From the NCBI GenBank assembly GCA_030619765.1, contig JAUXAU010000010.1, positions 1 through 53,738 of the forward strand: a DNA stretch of 53,738 nucleotides, given 5' to 3'. The notes beneath the pieces were generated by a model. It made no database searches. It was given only the letters and a program-made list of their open reading frames with translations, and had not been told where the DNA came from. Positions within the stretch are counted from its first letter, which is position 1, and the number at the start of each line of letters is the position of its first letter. This DNA comes from Thermoplasmatota archaeon (GTDB taxonomy: Archaea; Thermoplasmatota; E2; DHVEG-1). Positions 35,680 through 44,791 of this stretch are shown here, piece after piece. Both the position numbers and the translations under genes were made by a program.

Positions 35680-38600
35680 CTATTTTCCTAAAGCTTTAAT
35701 CATAGCAAGAATCTGCCCATCAGTGAAACCAAGATGACTAATAGCACCATTGAGACAAGCTGCAGAACATGAACCACATCCTTTGCACAGCGCTTCATTT
35801 ACAGTTGCTACTATTACTTTATTACCGAAACGATCAATTTCTTTAAGTTCAATAGCTTTATATGGACAGGCCTCTACACAGAAACCACAACCACGACATA
35901 GCTCTTCGTCAACATTTGCAACAGTTGCCTCAATCATTAGTTGTTTTTTAGAAAGTATATTGCACACTCTAGAAGCTGCACCACTCGCCTGTGCAACAGT
36001 ATCAGGGACGTCTTTCGGACTTTGGCAGCAACCTGCTAGGAAAATACCATCAGTAAATGTATCCACAGGACGAAGCTTCGGATGAGCCTCCAAGAGGAAT
36101 CCATCGGCACTCTGATTAATATTCAACAACCTTGTAAGCTCCTTTGTATCTTCACGTGGAACAATACCCGTCGCAAGCACAACCAAGTCAGCCTCAACAT
36201 CAGGATGACCTTTGGCCTTAACTACAACTTTACTACCTTTCTTTTTTACTTCAATAGGATCAGCGAGCTCTCTTCTTCGGTATGTGACATCTTCGCCTTG
36301 TACCCTATTGTAGAATTCTTCGAATCCTTTACCGAAAGCTCTAACATCAGTATAATAAACAATCAATTCCGAATTTGGGATTTTGTCTCTAACCATGTGA
36401 GCCTGCTTCGCAGTGTACATACAACATACACGAGAACAATACTCATTACTTTGTTTATCACGAGAACCAACACATTGAATAAAAACAACCTTCTTAGGCT
36501 CTTTACCATTTATTTCAATATGGCCTTCTGTTGGTCCAGAAGCAGATACTATTCGTTCAAACTCTAAACCAGTAATCACATTATCATATTTACCATATCC
36601 ATACTCTGGCTTTTCGGTAGGATCATATAAATCAAAACCTGTGGCAACAACAATAGCGCCAACATCTAGGTCAACTATTTTCTCCTCCATATCATGGCAA
36701 ATTGCATCAGCTTCACAAGATTCCACACATTGTCTGCAAAGTGAACAAATATTACAACTAAGACAACGCTCAGCTTCCTTAATAGCCATTTCCTCTGTCA
36801 TCTCAAGTTCTACTTCTTCGAAGTTATGAATTCTTTCTTCTACTGGAAGAGTAGGAAGCTTCACACGTGCCAGTTTCTCATATTCTTTTTCAGGAAGAGG
36901 AGCGACAATAGGTTCCTTTTTTACTCGCCCTTTTTTCAAATTTTCTCCTCTTAAATACCGATCAATAGAGATCGATGCTTCATGACCTTTTGCAATAGCC
37001 TGAATAACAAGTCCAGGACCTGAAACTGCATCACCAGCAGCAAAAACACCTGGAATATTTGTTTGCTGAGTAATACCATCTACAACGAGTAAACCATTCT
37101 TTGTGACAAGTACTCCATCAGCAGCTTTTAAAAGTGTATAATCTACCTCTTGACCAATTGCAACTATAACGCTATCTGCTTCAAGTATTTCTTCAGTATT
37201 TGGTTCTACTTCTGGATCAAACTTACCGTCTTCATCAAAGACACGTGTACATTTTAGTGTTTCGACACCAACTGCTTTACCACCAGTACCAATAATTCTT
37301 TTTGGCATACGGCGAGTATGAATGATGATACCTTCTTCTATTGCTTCTTCTATCTCTCGTTTAAACGCAGGCATTTCATCTTTAGACTCAACACAGAGAA
37401 CATGAATTTCCTTACCACCAATTCTTAAAGCTGAACGTGCAACATCCATTGCAACGTTACCGCCACCAACGACAGCTATACGTTTTCCAATCTCAATTTT
37501 TTTACCAGTACTAAGCGCTCTTAAGAAAGCAGTAAATCCATAAACTCCTTTTAAATCAAGATTCTCAGTTGCAATTGGTATAACCCCGTTCTTTTTACCA
37601 ACTTCAACTTGTACCTGGGTCTCAGCCAATGACGTTAAAACAGACATCTGACCAATAGCAGAAATTACAATATCTGCATCCAAAGTAAACGTAGAACCCT
37701 CAATGGGCATAGGTCGTCGTCTCCCAGTATCATCAGGTTCACCAAGCTTCATACGTTGACATTCAATACCAGTAACCTTACCCTTTCTACCAATGATTCT
37801 CGTAGGAGCTGCCAAATAATAAAATGAAATTCCCTCTTTTTCACACTCAGCAAGTTCCTCTCTTTTAGCTGGAATTTCTGCACGAGATCTACGATAAATA
37901 ACAAATGCAGATTTAGCACCCAGACGAACAGCAGTACGAACCGAATCAATAGCAACATTTCCACCGCCGATAACAGCTACAATTTTATCTTTGAAATCTA
38001 CCTTTTTACCGATACCCATATCATGTAGGAAACCAGCCGCATGAATCACACCATCAAGATCCTCACCTTCAACGCCTAATCTCTTACTCTTATGAGTCCC
38101 AATAGCAAGAAAGATTGCTTCATATCCAGCATTCATAAGATCTTTTAATGTTAAATCTGGACCTATAGGAGTACCAGTCCTGATTTCTACTCCATCCTCT
38201 TCTATCCTTTTAATATCATAATCGAGAATTTCTTCAGGCAAACGATACTTTGGAACACCAACCCTAAGCATACCTCCAGGTTTAGATAACGCTTCAAAAA
38301 CCGTGGGTTTATACCCCCATGAAGCAAGATCATGAGCCACTGTTAAACCAGCAGGACCTGCTCCAATAACCGCTACTTTTCTGCCCTTGCCAGGCAACTC
38401 TTTTTCTTCTTCGCTTTCTTTTTTCTTCTTTATTTTCCGTCCATGCTTTTTTTCATAATCAGCAATAAAACGTTTCAAAGCTCTAACAGCAACAGGCTCA
38501 TCAACTTCATTTCGGTTACAATTTTCTTCACAAACATGAGTACAAATCCTCCCACAGACACTAGGGAATGGATTATTCACACGTACTAGGTCAAGTGCCT

Positions 38601-39546
38601 CCTGGAATTTACCTTCTTTTATGAGGGCAACATACCCTTGTGCATTTACACCTGCAGGACATGCATGAACACAAGGGGGCTCCCCAATTTTATCAATCGT
38701 AAATTTTTGCGGAACTGCCTGAGGAAATGGGATATAGATGGCCTTTCTATCACCTTGACCCATGTTAAACTCATCAGTTACATTAACAGGACAATCTTCA
38801 ACACACTCACCACACCCGGTGCATTTCTCTACATCGATATAGCGTGGTTTTTTACGAACTTTTACTTTGAAGTTACCAACATACCCATCGACATCCACAA
38901 CCTCTGAATAAGTTAGAAGATCAATGTTTTTATGTCTCCCTACGTCAACCATTTTAGGAGTTAAAATACAAGCAGAACAATCCATAGTTGGAAACGTTTT
39001 GTCAAGCTGAGCCATACGCCCGCCGATACTGGGTGTTTTCTCAACTAGGTATGTTTTAAATCCCATATCTCCAATATCAAGCGCGGCTTGTATACCTGCA
39101 ATTCCTCCACCAATTACCAAGGCTTTTGGTGTAACACCAACTGACTTTTTTTCAAGTGGTTGTAAAAGAGAAGCACGGACCACCGCCCCTTCAACTAAAG
39201 ATTTTGCCTTTTCTGTAGCTCCTTGTCTGTCCTTATGAACCCATGAACATTGCTCTCGTATGTTGACCATTTCAAGACAGTATGGGTTCAGTCCTGACTC
39301 CTCAAGCACTGCTCTAAATGTCGGCTCATGCATCCGAGGTGAACATGATGCAACAATAACACGATCCAGTTTCAGCTCTTTAATATCCTTTTTGATAAGT
39401 TCTTGCCCTGGGTCTGAACACATGTATTTATAAAAACGGGATACTGCTACATTTGGCAGAGATTTTGCATGTTCTGCTACTTTTTCAACATCAACTGTAG
39501 CTGCAATATTAACTCCACATTCACAAACATAAACACCTATCTTCAT
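35680..39546 (-). CDS. HdrA fused to a GltD-like NAD(P)H module with duplicated dinucleotide domain
   Basis: This 1288-aa protein has an HdrA N-terminus (residues 1-280: FAD motif VIGGGIAGIQAA at about 143, CSACIL at about 190, ferredoxin CTGCGECVEDC at about 242), then an inserted GltD/NfnB-like module (residues about 285-870). The insert begins with the Cys-rich helical domain PPCVHACPAGV and CGRICTHVCEENC, then AVIGAGPAGLTVAHDLA (FAD), and has two NAD(P)-binding repeats, AVIGGGNVAIDSVR (about 524) and AVVGGGNVAMDVAR (about 691). A ferredoxin (CLSCNICSLCRQCVESC, about 928-944) and the rest of HdrA follow, with two C-terminal [4Fe-4S] sites at about 1225-1270. It could connect NAD(P)H to the HdrA flavin. 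It overlaps the upstream hdrA by four bases. Confidence 0.93.
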   Translation of the reverse strand: MKIGVYVCECGVNIAATVDVEKVAEHAKSLPNVAVSRFYKYMCSDPGQELIKKDIKELKLDRVIVASCSPRMHEPTFRAVLEESGLNPYCLEMVNIREQCSWVHKDRQGATEKAKSLVEGAVVRASLLQPLEKKSVGVTPKALVIGGGIAGIQAALDIGDMGFKTYLVEKTPSIGGRMAQLDKTFPTMDCSACILTPKMVDVGRHKNIDLLTYSEVVDVDGYVGNFKVKVRKKPRYIDVEKCTGCGECVEDCPVNVTDEFNMGQGDRKAIYIPFPQAVPQKFTIDKIGEPPCVHACPAGVNAQGYVALIKEGKFQEALDLVRVNNPFPSVCGRICTHVCEENCNRNEVDEPVAVRALKRFIADYEKKHGRKIKKKKESEEEKELPGKGRKVAVIGAGPAGLTVAHDLASWGYKPTVFEALSKPGGMLRVGVPKYRLPEEILDYDIKRIEEDGVEIRTGTPIGPDLTLKDLMNAGYEAIFLAIGTHKSKRLGVEGEDLDGVIHAAGFLHDMGIGKKVDFKDKIVAVIGGGNVAIDSVRTAVRLGAKSAFVIYRRSRAEIPAKREELAECEKEGISFYYLAAPTRIIGRKGKVTGIECQRMKLGEPDDTGRRRPMPIEGSTFTLDADIVISAIGQMSVLTSLAETQVQVEVGKKNGVIPIATENLDLKGVYGFTAFLRALSTGKKIEIGKRIAVVGGGNVAMDVARSALRIGGKEIHVLCVESKDEMPAFKREIEEAIEEGIIIHTRRMPKRIIGTGGKAVGVETLKCTRVFDEDGKFDPEVEPNTEEILEADSVIVAIGQEVDYTLLKAADGVLVTKNGLLVVDGITQQTNIPGVFAAGDAVSGPGLVIQAIAKGHEASISIDRYLRGENLKKGRVKKEPIVAPLPEKEYEKLARVKLPTLPVEERIHNFEEVELEMTEEMAIKEAERCLSCNICSLCRQCVESCEADAICHDMEEKIVDLDVGAIVVATGFDLYDPTEKPEYGYGKYDNVITGLEFERIVSASGPTEGHIEINGKEPKKVVFIQCVGSRDKQSNEYCSRVCCMYTAKQAHMVRDKIPNSELIVYYTDVRAFGKGFEEFYNRVQGEDVTYRRRELADPIEVKKKGSKVVVKAKGHPDVEADLVVLATGIVPREDTKELTRLLNINQSADGFLLEAHPKLRPVDTFTDGIFLAGCCQSPKDVPDTVAQASGAASRVCNILSKKQLMIEATVANVDEELCRGCGFCVEACPYKAIELKEIDRFGNKVIVATVNEALCKGCGSCSAACLNGAISHLGFTDGQILAMIKALGK

Positions 39547-41489
39547 CGTATCAACCCCCCTATTTGAGCAAGAATCTGTTTAACATCATAATGTCTCATA
39601 GTAATTGCACCAGTAGGACAAGCCGAAGCACAAGATCCACAGCCTTTACACATGACATCATTTACTTTCATTATCTTATCTTTCTCATCAAACTCCAAGG
39701 CAGAGTAAACACACAGTTCTTCACATACTCTGCAGCCACTACATAGATCTTCATCTATTACTGCTGAGATTGCTTCAACGAAAACTTTACCTGCTGCAAG
39801 TGGTTCAGATGCTCTGACTGCTGCACCACTAGCTTGTGCAACAGCATCAGGAATATCTTTTGGACTTTGACAGCAACCAGCGAGGAAAATACCATCCGTG
39901 AAAGTATCCACAGGACGAAGCTTCGGATGAGCCTCCAATAGGAATCCATCAGCACTCTGATTAATATTTAAAATACGAGAAAATTCCTTAGAATCCTTTT
40001 TTGGAATTATAGCCGTAGCAAGTACTACCAAGTCAGCATCAACATCAGGATGACCCTTAGCTTTTACTACTACTTTGTTGCCGTTCTTTTTAACCTCAAT
40101 AGGATCATCAAGTTCACGACGTCTATAAATAACGCCTTCATCTTGTACTCTGTTATAGAATTCTTCGAAACCCTTACCGAAAGCTCTAACATCAGTATAA
40201 TAAACAATCAAATCAGCGTCAGGGATTTTATCCTTCACCATATGAGCCTGTTTTGCAGTATACATACAACACACGCGAGAACAATACTCATTACTCTCTT
40301 TATCTCTTGAACCAACACACTGAATGAAGACAACCTTCTTAGGCTCTTTACCATTTATTTCAATGTGACCTTCTGTTGGTCCAGAAGCAGATACTATTCG
40401 TTCAAACTCTAAACCAGTAATCACATTATCAAATTTCTCATAACCGTATTCTGGCTTTTCAACCGGATCAAAAAGATCATAGCCTGTTGCAACAACTATC
40501 GTTCCGACTTCAACCTCAACTATCTTTTCTTTCTGATTAAAGTTTATTGCATCTCTCTCACCACATGCTTCTACACAAAGTGCATGATCACCACATTTAC
40601 CGGTTTTAAGAGTTAAACAATTATTTGGATCTACAGTATATTTTAAGGGTACAGCCTGTGGGAAGGGAACATAGATAGCACTTCGTTTACCAATGCTCAT
40701 ATCAAACTCATTTGGAATTCTGGCATGAAGTCTACAAGCCTCTGCACAAGCTCCACAACCTACACATTTTTCAATATCTACATATCGTGGTTTCTTTTTT
40801 ATTTTTACTTTAAAATTACCAATATATCCATCAACACTTTCTATTTCTGAATATGTAAAAAGCTCGATATTTGGATGACGTGCTGCATCAACCATTTTAG
40901 GAGTTAAAATACAAGCTGAGCAATCAAGCGTTGGAAACGTCTTATCAAGCTGTGCCATACGTCCACCAATACTTGGGTTGCGTTCTACAAGATACACCTG
41001 GAAACCCTTCTCCGCGATTTCCAATGCAGCCTGAATACCAGAAATGCCACCACCAACAACAAGTGCTCTTGGAATAACACTTACTTCTTTTTTTTCAAGA
41101 GGTTCTAAATACGTTGCCCTAGCGACAGCTCCAGCGATCATATACATGGCTTTTGCTGTTGCTTTATCTTTATCTATATGAACCCATGAACATTGTTCTC
41201 TTATGTTTACCATTTCAAAATAGTATGGATTCATCCCCATTTCTTCAAGAACTGCTCTAAAAGTTGGCTCATGCATCCGAGGTGAACACGAGGCAACAAC
41301 AACACGGTCAAGTTTCAACTCTTTAATGTCCTTTTTTATTAGCTCTTGCCCGGGATCAGAACACATATATTTATAAAAACGGGATACTGCTACATTTTGC
41401 AGAGTTTTTGCATATTCAACTACTTTTTCAACATCCACGGTAGCAGCGATGTTGATCCCACATTGACAAATATAAACTCCAATTTTCAT
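39543..41489 (-). CDS. hdrA: Heterodisulfide reductase subunit A (HdrA)
   Basis: The 648-aa protein is the canonical flavin hub of Hdr complexes and the presumed site of electron bifurcation. It has an N-terminal Cys-containing domain (ICQCGINIAATVD), FAD motif VVGGGISGIQAALEI (about residues 143-157), CSACILTPKM (about 191-200) and an internal ferredoxin (CVGCGACAEAC), a partner-facing cluster (CGDHALCVEAC), and a C-terminal 2[4Fe-4S] ferredoxin (CSGCRVCEELC, CKGCGSCASAC). It sits directly after the FlxA-like gene and shares long stretches with the HdrA part of the following fusion, an obvious tandem duplication. Confidence 0.95.
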   Translation of the reverse strand: MKIGVYICQCGINIAATVDVEKVVEYAKTLQNVAVSRFYKYMCSDPGQELIKKDIKELKLDRVVVASCSPRMHEPTFRAVLEEMGMNPYYFEMVNIREQCSWVHIDKDKATAKAMYMIAGAVARATYLEPLEKKEVSVIPRALVVGGGISGIQAALEIAEKGFQVYLVERNPSIGGRMAQLDKTFPTLDCSACILTPKMVDAARHPNIELFTYSEIESVDGYIGNFKVKIKKKPRYVDIEKCVGCGACAEACRLHARIPNEFDMSIGKRSAIYVPFPQAVPLKYTVDPNNCLTLKTGKCGDHALCVEACGERDAINFNQKEKIVEVEVGTIVVATGYDLFDPVEKPEYGYEKFDNVITGLEFERIVSASGPTEGHIEINGKEPKKVVFIQCVGSRDKESNEYCSRVCCMYTAKQAHMVKDKIPDADLIVYYTDVRAFGKGFEEFYNRVQDEGVIYRRRELDDPIEVKKNGNKVVVKAKGHPDVDADLVVLATAIIPKKDSKEFSRILNINQSADGFLLEAHPKLRPVDTFTDGIFLAGCCQSPKDIPDAVAQASGAAVRASEPLAAGKVFVEAISAVIDEDLCSGCRVCEELCVYSALEFDEKDKIMKVNDVMCKGCGSCASACPTGAITMRHYDVKQILAQIGGLIR

Positions 41490-41507
41490 ATTAACATCCC
41501 AATCCCA

Positions 41508-42347
41508 TTATCTTTCTCCTTGGAGGCTTTTCAATTGTTTATATGAAAACACCGGTCCATCTTTACATACGTAAAGATTACCAATGTTACACCGCCCACA
41601 TTTACCTATTCCACATTTCATTCTCATTTCAAGGGTTGTAAATATTTGATCCTCAGTAAACCCCAGTTTTTCTAGGTTTTGAATAACAAATTTAATCATA
41701 ATCGGTGGACCACACGTAATTGCAATAGTGTTCTTTGGCGAAGGTTTAACCCTTAACAGATTAGTTGGTACGAAACCTACGAATTTCTTCCATCCATCCT
41801 CTTCCACATCTACCGAGAGATGAACGTTTACATCTTTACGTTTCTCCAGTTCAGCAAATTCCTGTTTGTAACTAAGATCCTTGGATGAACGTGCACCGTA
41901 AATAACGTCTAATTTACCATAGTTTCTCCTGTTATCCACTACATAGTTGATAAGGGAACGTAGTGGCGCCTGTCCGATACCACCGCCAATGAAAACCAGG
42001 TTTTTACCCTGCCAACCTTTTACATCAAAATAGTTCCCATAAGGACCTCTTACTCCCACCACATCACCCAGTTCACATTCATGTAAGGCCGATGTCACCT
42101 TACCAAGTTTCATGACGCTTACTTCAATGTAATCTTTTTTAGTTGGAGAAGACGAAATCGCAAAGAAACATTCTCCTTTACCAAGCAAACTTACCATTGC
42201 ACATTGACCGGGTAAATAGGTAAAATTGTTCTGAATGTTTTTATCTTGAAATACTAGTTTAAACGTTTTAATAGCTCTTTCACCTCCTACTTCTTCTTTA
42301 ATGTCATCAATTGTTGCAAGCCATGGTTGATAAGGATTATTATTCAT
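41508..42347 (-). CDS. FlxA-like FAD/NAD(P)-binding oxidoreductase subunit
   Basis: The 279-aa product is a ferredoxin-NADP-reductase-family protein of the sulfhydrogenase-gamma/FlxA kind: FAD site FAISSSPTKKDYIEVSV, NAD(P)-binding FIGGGIGQAPLRSLI and a C-terminal [2Fe-2S] motif CGIGKCGRCNIGNLYVC. In FlxABCD-HdrABC this subunit oxidises NADH or accepts electrons. The order flxD-flxC-flxB-flxA-hdrA (transcription direction) matches that complex in sulfate reducers. It overlaps the FlxB-like gene by four bases. Confidence 0.88.
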   Translation of the reverse strand: MNNNPYQPWLATIDDIKEEVGGERAIKTFKLVFQDKNIQNNFTYLPGQCAMVSLLGKGECFFAISSSPTKKDYIEVSVMKLGKVTSALHECELGDVVGVRGPYGNYFDVKGWQGKNLVFIGGGIGQAPLRSLINYVVDNRRNYGKLDVIYGARSSKDLSYKQEFAELEKRKDVNVHLSVDVEEDGWKKFVGFVPTNLLRVKPSPKNTIAITCGPPIMIKFVIQNLEKLGFTEDQIFTTLEMRMKCGIGKCGRCNIGNLYVCKDGPVFSYKQLKSLQGER

Positions 42348-43369
42348 GGTTTCACCTCCCCTGCCCTTGTGACTACATCGATTATATCAATATTCACAGG
42401 GCAACTATCAATACATCGGCCACATCCTACACATGCGATAACTTCAAAGTTTTTCGGATAATAATTATACTTATGATAAACACGATTCCGTACTCGATTC
42501 ATCCTTGCAGGTCTTGGATTATAACCAGAAGCTTGTAAAGTGTACTCAGAAATCATACATGTATCCCAAATACGTACTCTACCACCATCGGTCATGGTAG
42601 TTTCATCCTGGATGTCGAAACAATGACACGTTGGACAAAGATATGTACAAGTTCCGCATCCCAGGCATTTATTAGCAACTGTCTCCCAAAACGGGTTTTC
42701 AAAGATTTTATCAAGCTTCTCAGTAATACCATCTATCTTCTGAAAACGAGTAATAATATCTTTGGCTTTTTTTTCAACTTCTTTTTTCTTTTTACCATCT
42801 GCTTCAGTTGCAGATTTAAACAACTTATTCATAGTTTTTACAAGCTGTTTACCCTTGTCACTGTTTACTTCAACAAAGTATTTATCACCAATGTCTGTGA
42901 GTAAAATATCAACAAATTCTGGAGATGCAGGACTATCATTAAATGAGGTGCAGAAACAATTTAAACATGGCTGAGTACAGCTAAGTCCAACTAGAATTGT
43001 ATTTTTCCTCTTCGTCAGATAATATGGATCCTCAAAATCACCCTTGAATACACGATCAAGAATAGCTAGGCTTTTAGCATCACATGGTCTTATTCCAAAA
43101 ACAGTTCTACCCCCATTATCAAAATCTACCGGATGAATTTTTCCCTTTGTGCCAGGTGTAAACTTAAACAACGTCTCAGTTTGACAAAACAGAAGGTTTT
43201 TCGGTGGCACCTTAGAATTAGTAAATTCTAGATTTATTTCTTTAGGGTTTTTAATCTGTTTAAATAACGTTACATTATTATCATTCACAGGTGCAAATAC
43301 CTTATATTTACCTATCATTTCACTAACAAACTTGGAAAGGTTGTCCTTGGGTAAAACATATTTATCCAT
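42344..43369 (-). CDS. FlxB-like iron-sulfur subunit (sulfhydrogenase-beta type)
   Basis: The 341-aa protein has FGIRPCDAKSLAILD, a Cys-rich PCLNCFC segment and a C-terminal 2[4Fe-4S] ferredoxin with CLGCGTCTYLCPTC and CVGCGRCIDSCPV. This resembles HydB of archaeal sulfhydrogenase and FlxB, which passes electrons between the NAD(P)-binding FlxA-like subunit and other subunits. A GAGGCG SD precedes ATG 43369. It probably forms a complex with the FlxA-like protein, with which it overlaps by four bases. Confidence 0.85.
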   Translation of the reverse strand: MDKYVLPKDNLSKFVSEMIGKYKVFAPVNDNNVTLFKQIKNPKEINLEFTNSKVPPKNLLFCQTETLFKFTPGTKGKIHPVDFDNGGRTVFGIRPCDAKSLAILDRVFKGDFEDPYYLTKRKNTILVGLSCTQPCLNCFCTSFNDSPASPEFVDILLTDIGDKYFVEVNSDKGKQLVKTMNKLFKSATEADGKKKKEVEKKAKDIITRFQKIDGITEKLDKIFENPFWETVANKCLGCGTCTYLCPTCHCFDIQDETTMTDGGRVRIWDTCMISEYTLQASGYNPRPARMNRVRNRVYHKYNYYPKNFEVIACVGCGRCIDSCPVNIDIIDVVTRAGEVKP

Positions 43370-43381
43370 CTTTTCGCCTCC

Positions 43382-44365
43382 TCATAGTATGAACTCCTCC
43401 GGATCATCAGGTTTAAACATTGCAAGTAATGGTTTTTCCTCTGCGTCTATCCCAGATGTGTAATCATACATTTCTTTGATATCTTTCTCAATTTTTTTAT
43501 TCAACTTCATGAGGGGAAGATCCATTGGACATACTCGTTCACATTCACCACAGCCAATGCACCGGCCTGCAAGATGAAAAGCACGTAACAGGTTCCAAGC
43601 TGTGTTCTCTGAGAGATTCACAGAACGACGGATCCATTGAGGATCCAATAGATCTACCATGCATTCCTTGCAGTAACACAGAGGGCAGGCATCTCGACAT
43701 GCGTAGCAGCGAATGCAGCGTTCGAATTGTTTCTCCCAGTAATCCCATTTATCCTCTAATGATTTTTTCTCCAGAGGCTCAATTTCTTTGTAGTCTTCTT
43801 TCTTCGTACTTTTAATTTCTTTACCAATAAGAATGTCATATAGTACTGGAGCTGGGTATTCACAGTGTTTGCATTTCTCAGCTAGAAGTTCATCTTTGGA
43901 AATCTTATGGATTTTTCCATCAATAGTTATCACAAATTTTTCATTTTCTTCTTTTACATCCACGTTTTTCATTTGACCTGGGAATTTTTCTTTGATCTTT
44001 TTTGGATCAATAACACCGGTACATGGTATCCCAATTATGACTACATCTTCGCGTTTCAGCCCTTTTTCCTGAATGATTTGTACTATTGCTCTAGAGTCAC
44101 ATCCTTTTACAACTAGTCCGATTTTACGGGTATCTGGTTCTTCACCCTTCCGCAGAGGTGGTTTATCCTCAAGCATAGGATAAACTGCGAGATTGTTTAC
44201 ACAAAGTGGGGAGAAAATGAATTTATCAGCATCCCCTGGGGTAAATGCAAATGTTGGACTTACCAAAAATCCACTGGTGCCTTTTTCATATCCCACCACG
44301 TATTTTACATCATCTCTGCTTATTGTTTTTTTCACTGCATCACGTAGTTGTTTTTCATCTACCAT
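43382..44365 (-). CDS. FlxC-like FrhB/FdhB-related iron-sulfur subunit
   Basis: The 327-aa product shows an FrhB-like N-terminal part (LVVKGCDSRAIVQIIQE, IGIPCTGVIDPKK, CKHCEYPAPV) and a C-terminal ferredoxin-like region (CIRCYACRDACPLCYCKEC, then CIGCGECERVCPMD). FrhB-family proteins bind FAD or Fe-S and can hand over electrons to F420, NAD or ferredoxin; the FlxC counterpart has this layout. The start ATG lies within the end of the MvhD/FlxD-like gene. A cofactor F420 role cannot be excluded. Confidence 0.8.
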   Translation of the reverse strand: MVDEKQLRDAVKKTISRDDVKYVVGYEKGTSGFLVSPTFAFTPGDADKFIFSPLCVNNLAVYPMLEDKPPLRKGEEPDTRKIGLVVKGCDSRAIVQIIQEKGLKREDVVIIGIPCTGVIDPKKIKEKFPGQMKNVDVKEENEKFVITIDGKIHKISKDELLAEKCKHCEYPAPVLYDILIGKEIKSTKKEDYKEIEPLEKKSLEDKWDYWEKQFERCIRCYACRDACPLCYCKECMVDLLDPQWIRRSVNLSENTAWNLLRAFHLAGRCIGCGECERVCPMDLPLMKLNKKIEKDIKEMYDYTSGIDAEEKPLLAMFKPDDPEEFIL

Positions 44366-44787
44366 TTATTCTCCCTCCTGAAATGCTGCATTGGTCCTAG
44401 TTCCCGTATGTCCTCGGTGACTTCTTTGACTACTTCCGCGAATTTTTTTCCCTCAGATGCTGATACCCATGTCATTCTAACCCTTCGTGGGTCGATACCG
44501 GTATACTCTAGTAGTTTTTTCAAAACAGCCATTCGGCGCCGTGCCAGGTAGTTTCCACGTTCATAGTGACAATCACCTGGATGACAGCCACCTATGAGTA
44601 CACCATCTGCGCCTTGTTGCAGAGCGTTTATTACAAATATTGGATTTACTCTCCCGGAACACATCACTCTGATGGCTTTCAAATTTGGCGGGTATTGAAT
44701 TCTACTTGTACCAGCTAGATCTGCACCAGCGTAGGAACACCAGTTGCATAAAAAACCTATAATGTTTGGTTCGAACTTTTCCTTCAT
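44359..44787 (-). CDS. MvhD/FlxD-like [2Fe-2S] adaptor protein
   Basis: The 142-aa product contains CNWC in NIIGFLCNWCSYAGADL, MCSGRV and GCHPGDCHY, the five-cysteine pattern of MvhD, which links hydrogenase or other dehydrogenases to HdrA. A GGAGG at the end of the upstream gene, 8-9 bases before ATG 44787, identifies that start rather than the TTG at 44802. It is very similar to the MvhD 3 kb away. Position next to the FlxC-like gene suits FlxD. Confidence 0.92.
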   Translation of the reverse strand: MKEKFEPNIIGFLCNWCSYAGADLAGTSRIQYPPNLKAIRVMCSGRVNPIFVINALQQGADGVLIGGCHPGDCHYERGNYLARRRMAVLKKLLEYTGIDPRRVRMTWVSASEGKKFAEVVKEVTEDIRELGPMQHFRRENKW

Positions 44788-44791
44788 ACCT

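Noticed and set aside
36082..36567. 161-codon plus-strand open frame inside the HdrA-GltD gene
   Set aside because: It is antisense to strongly conserved HdrA coding sequence and repeats in both HdrA paralogs only because the genes are duplicated.
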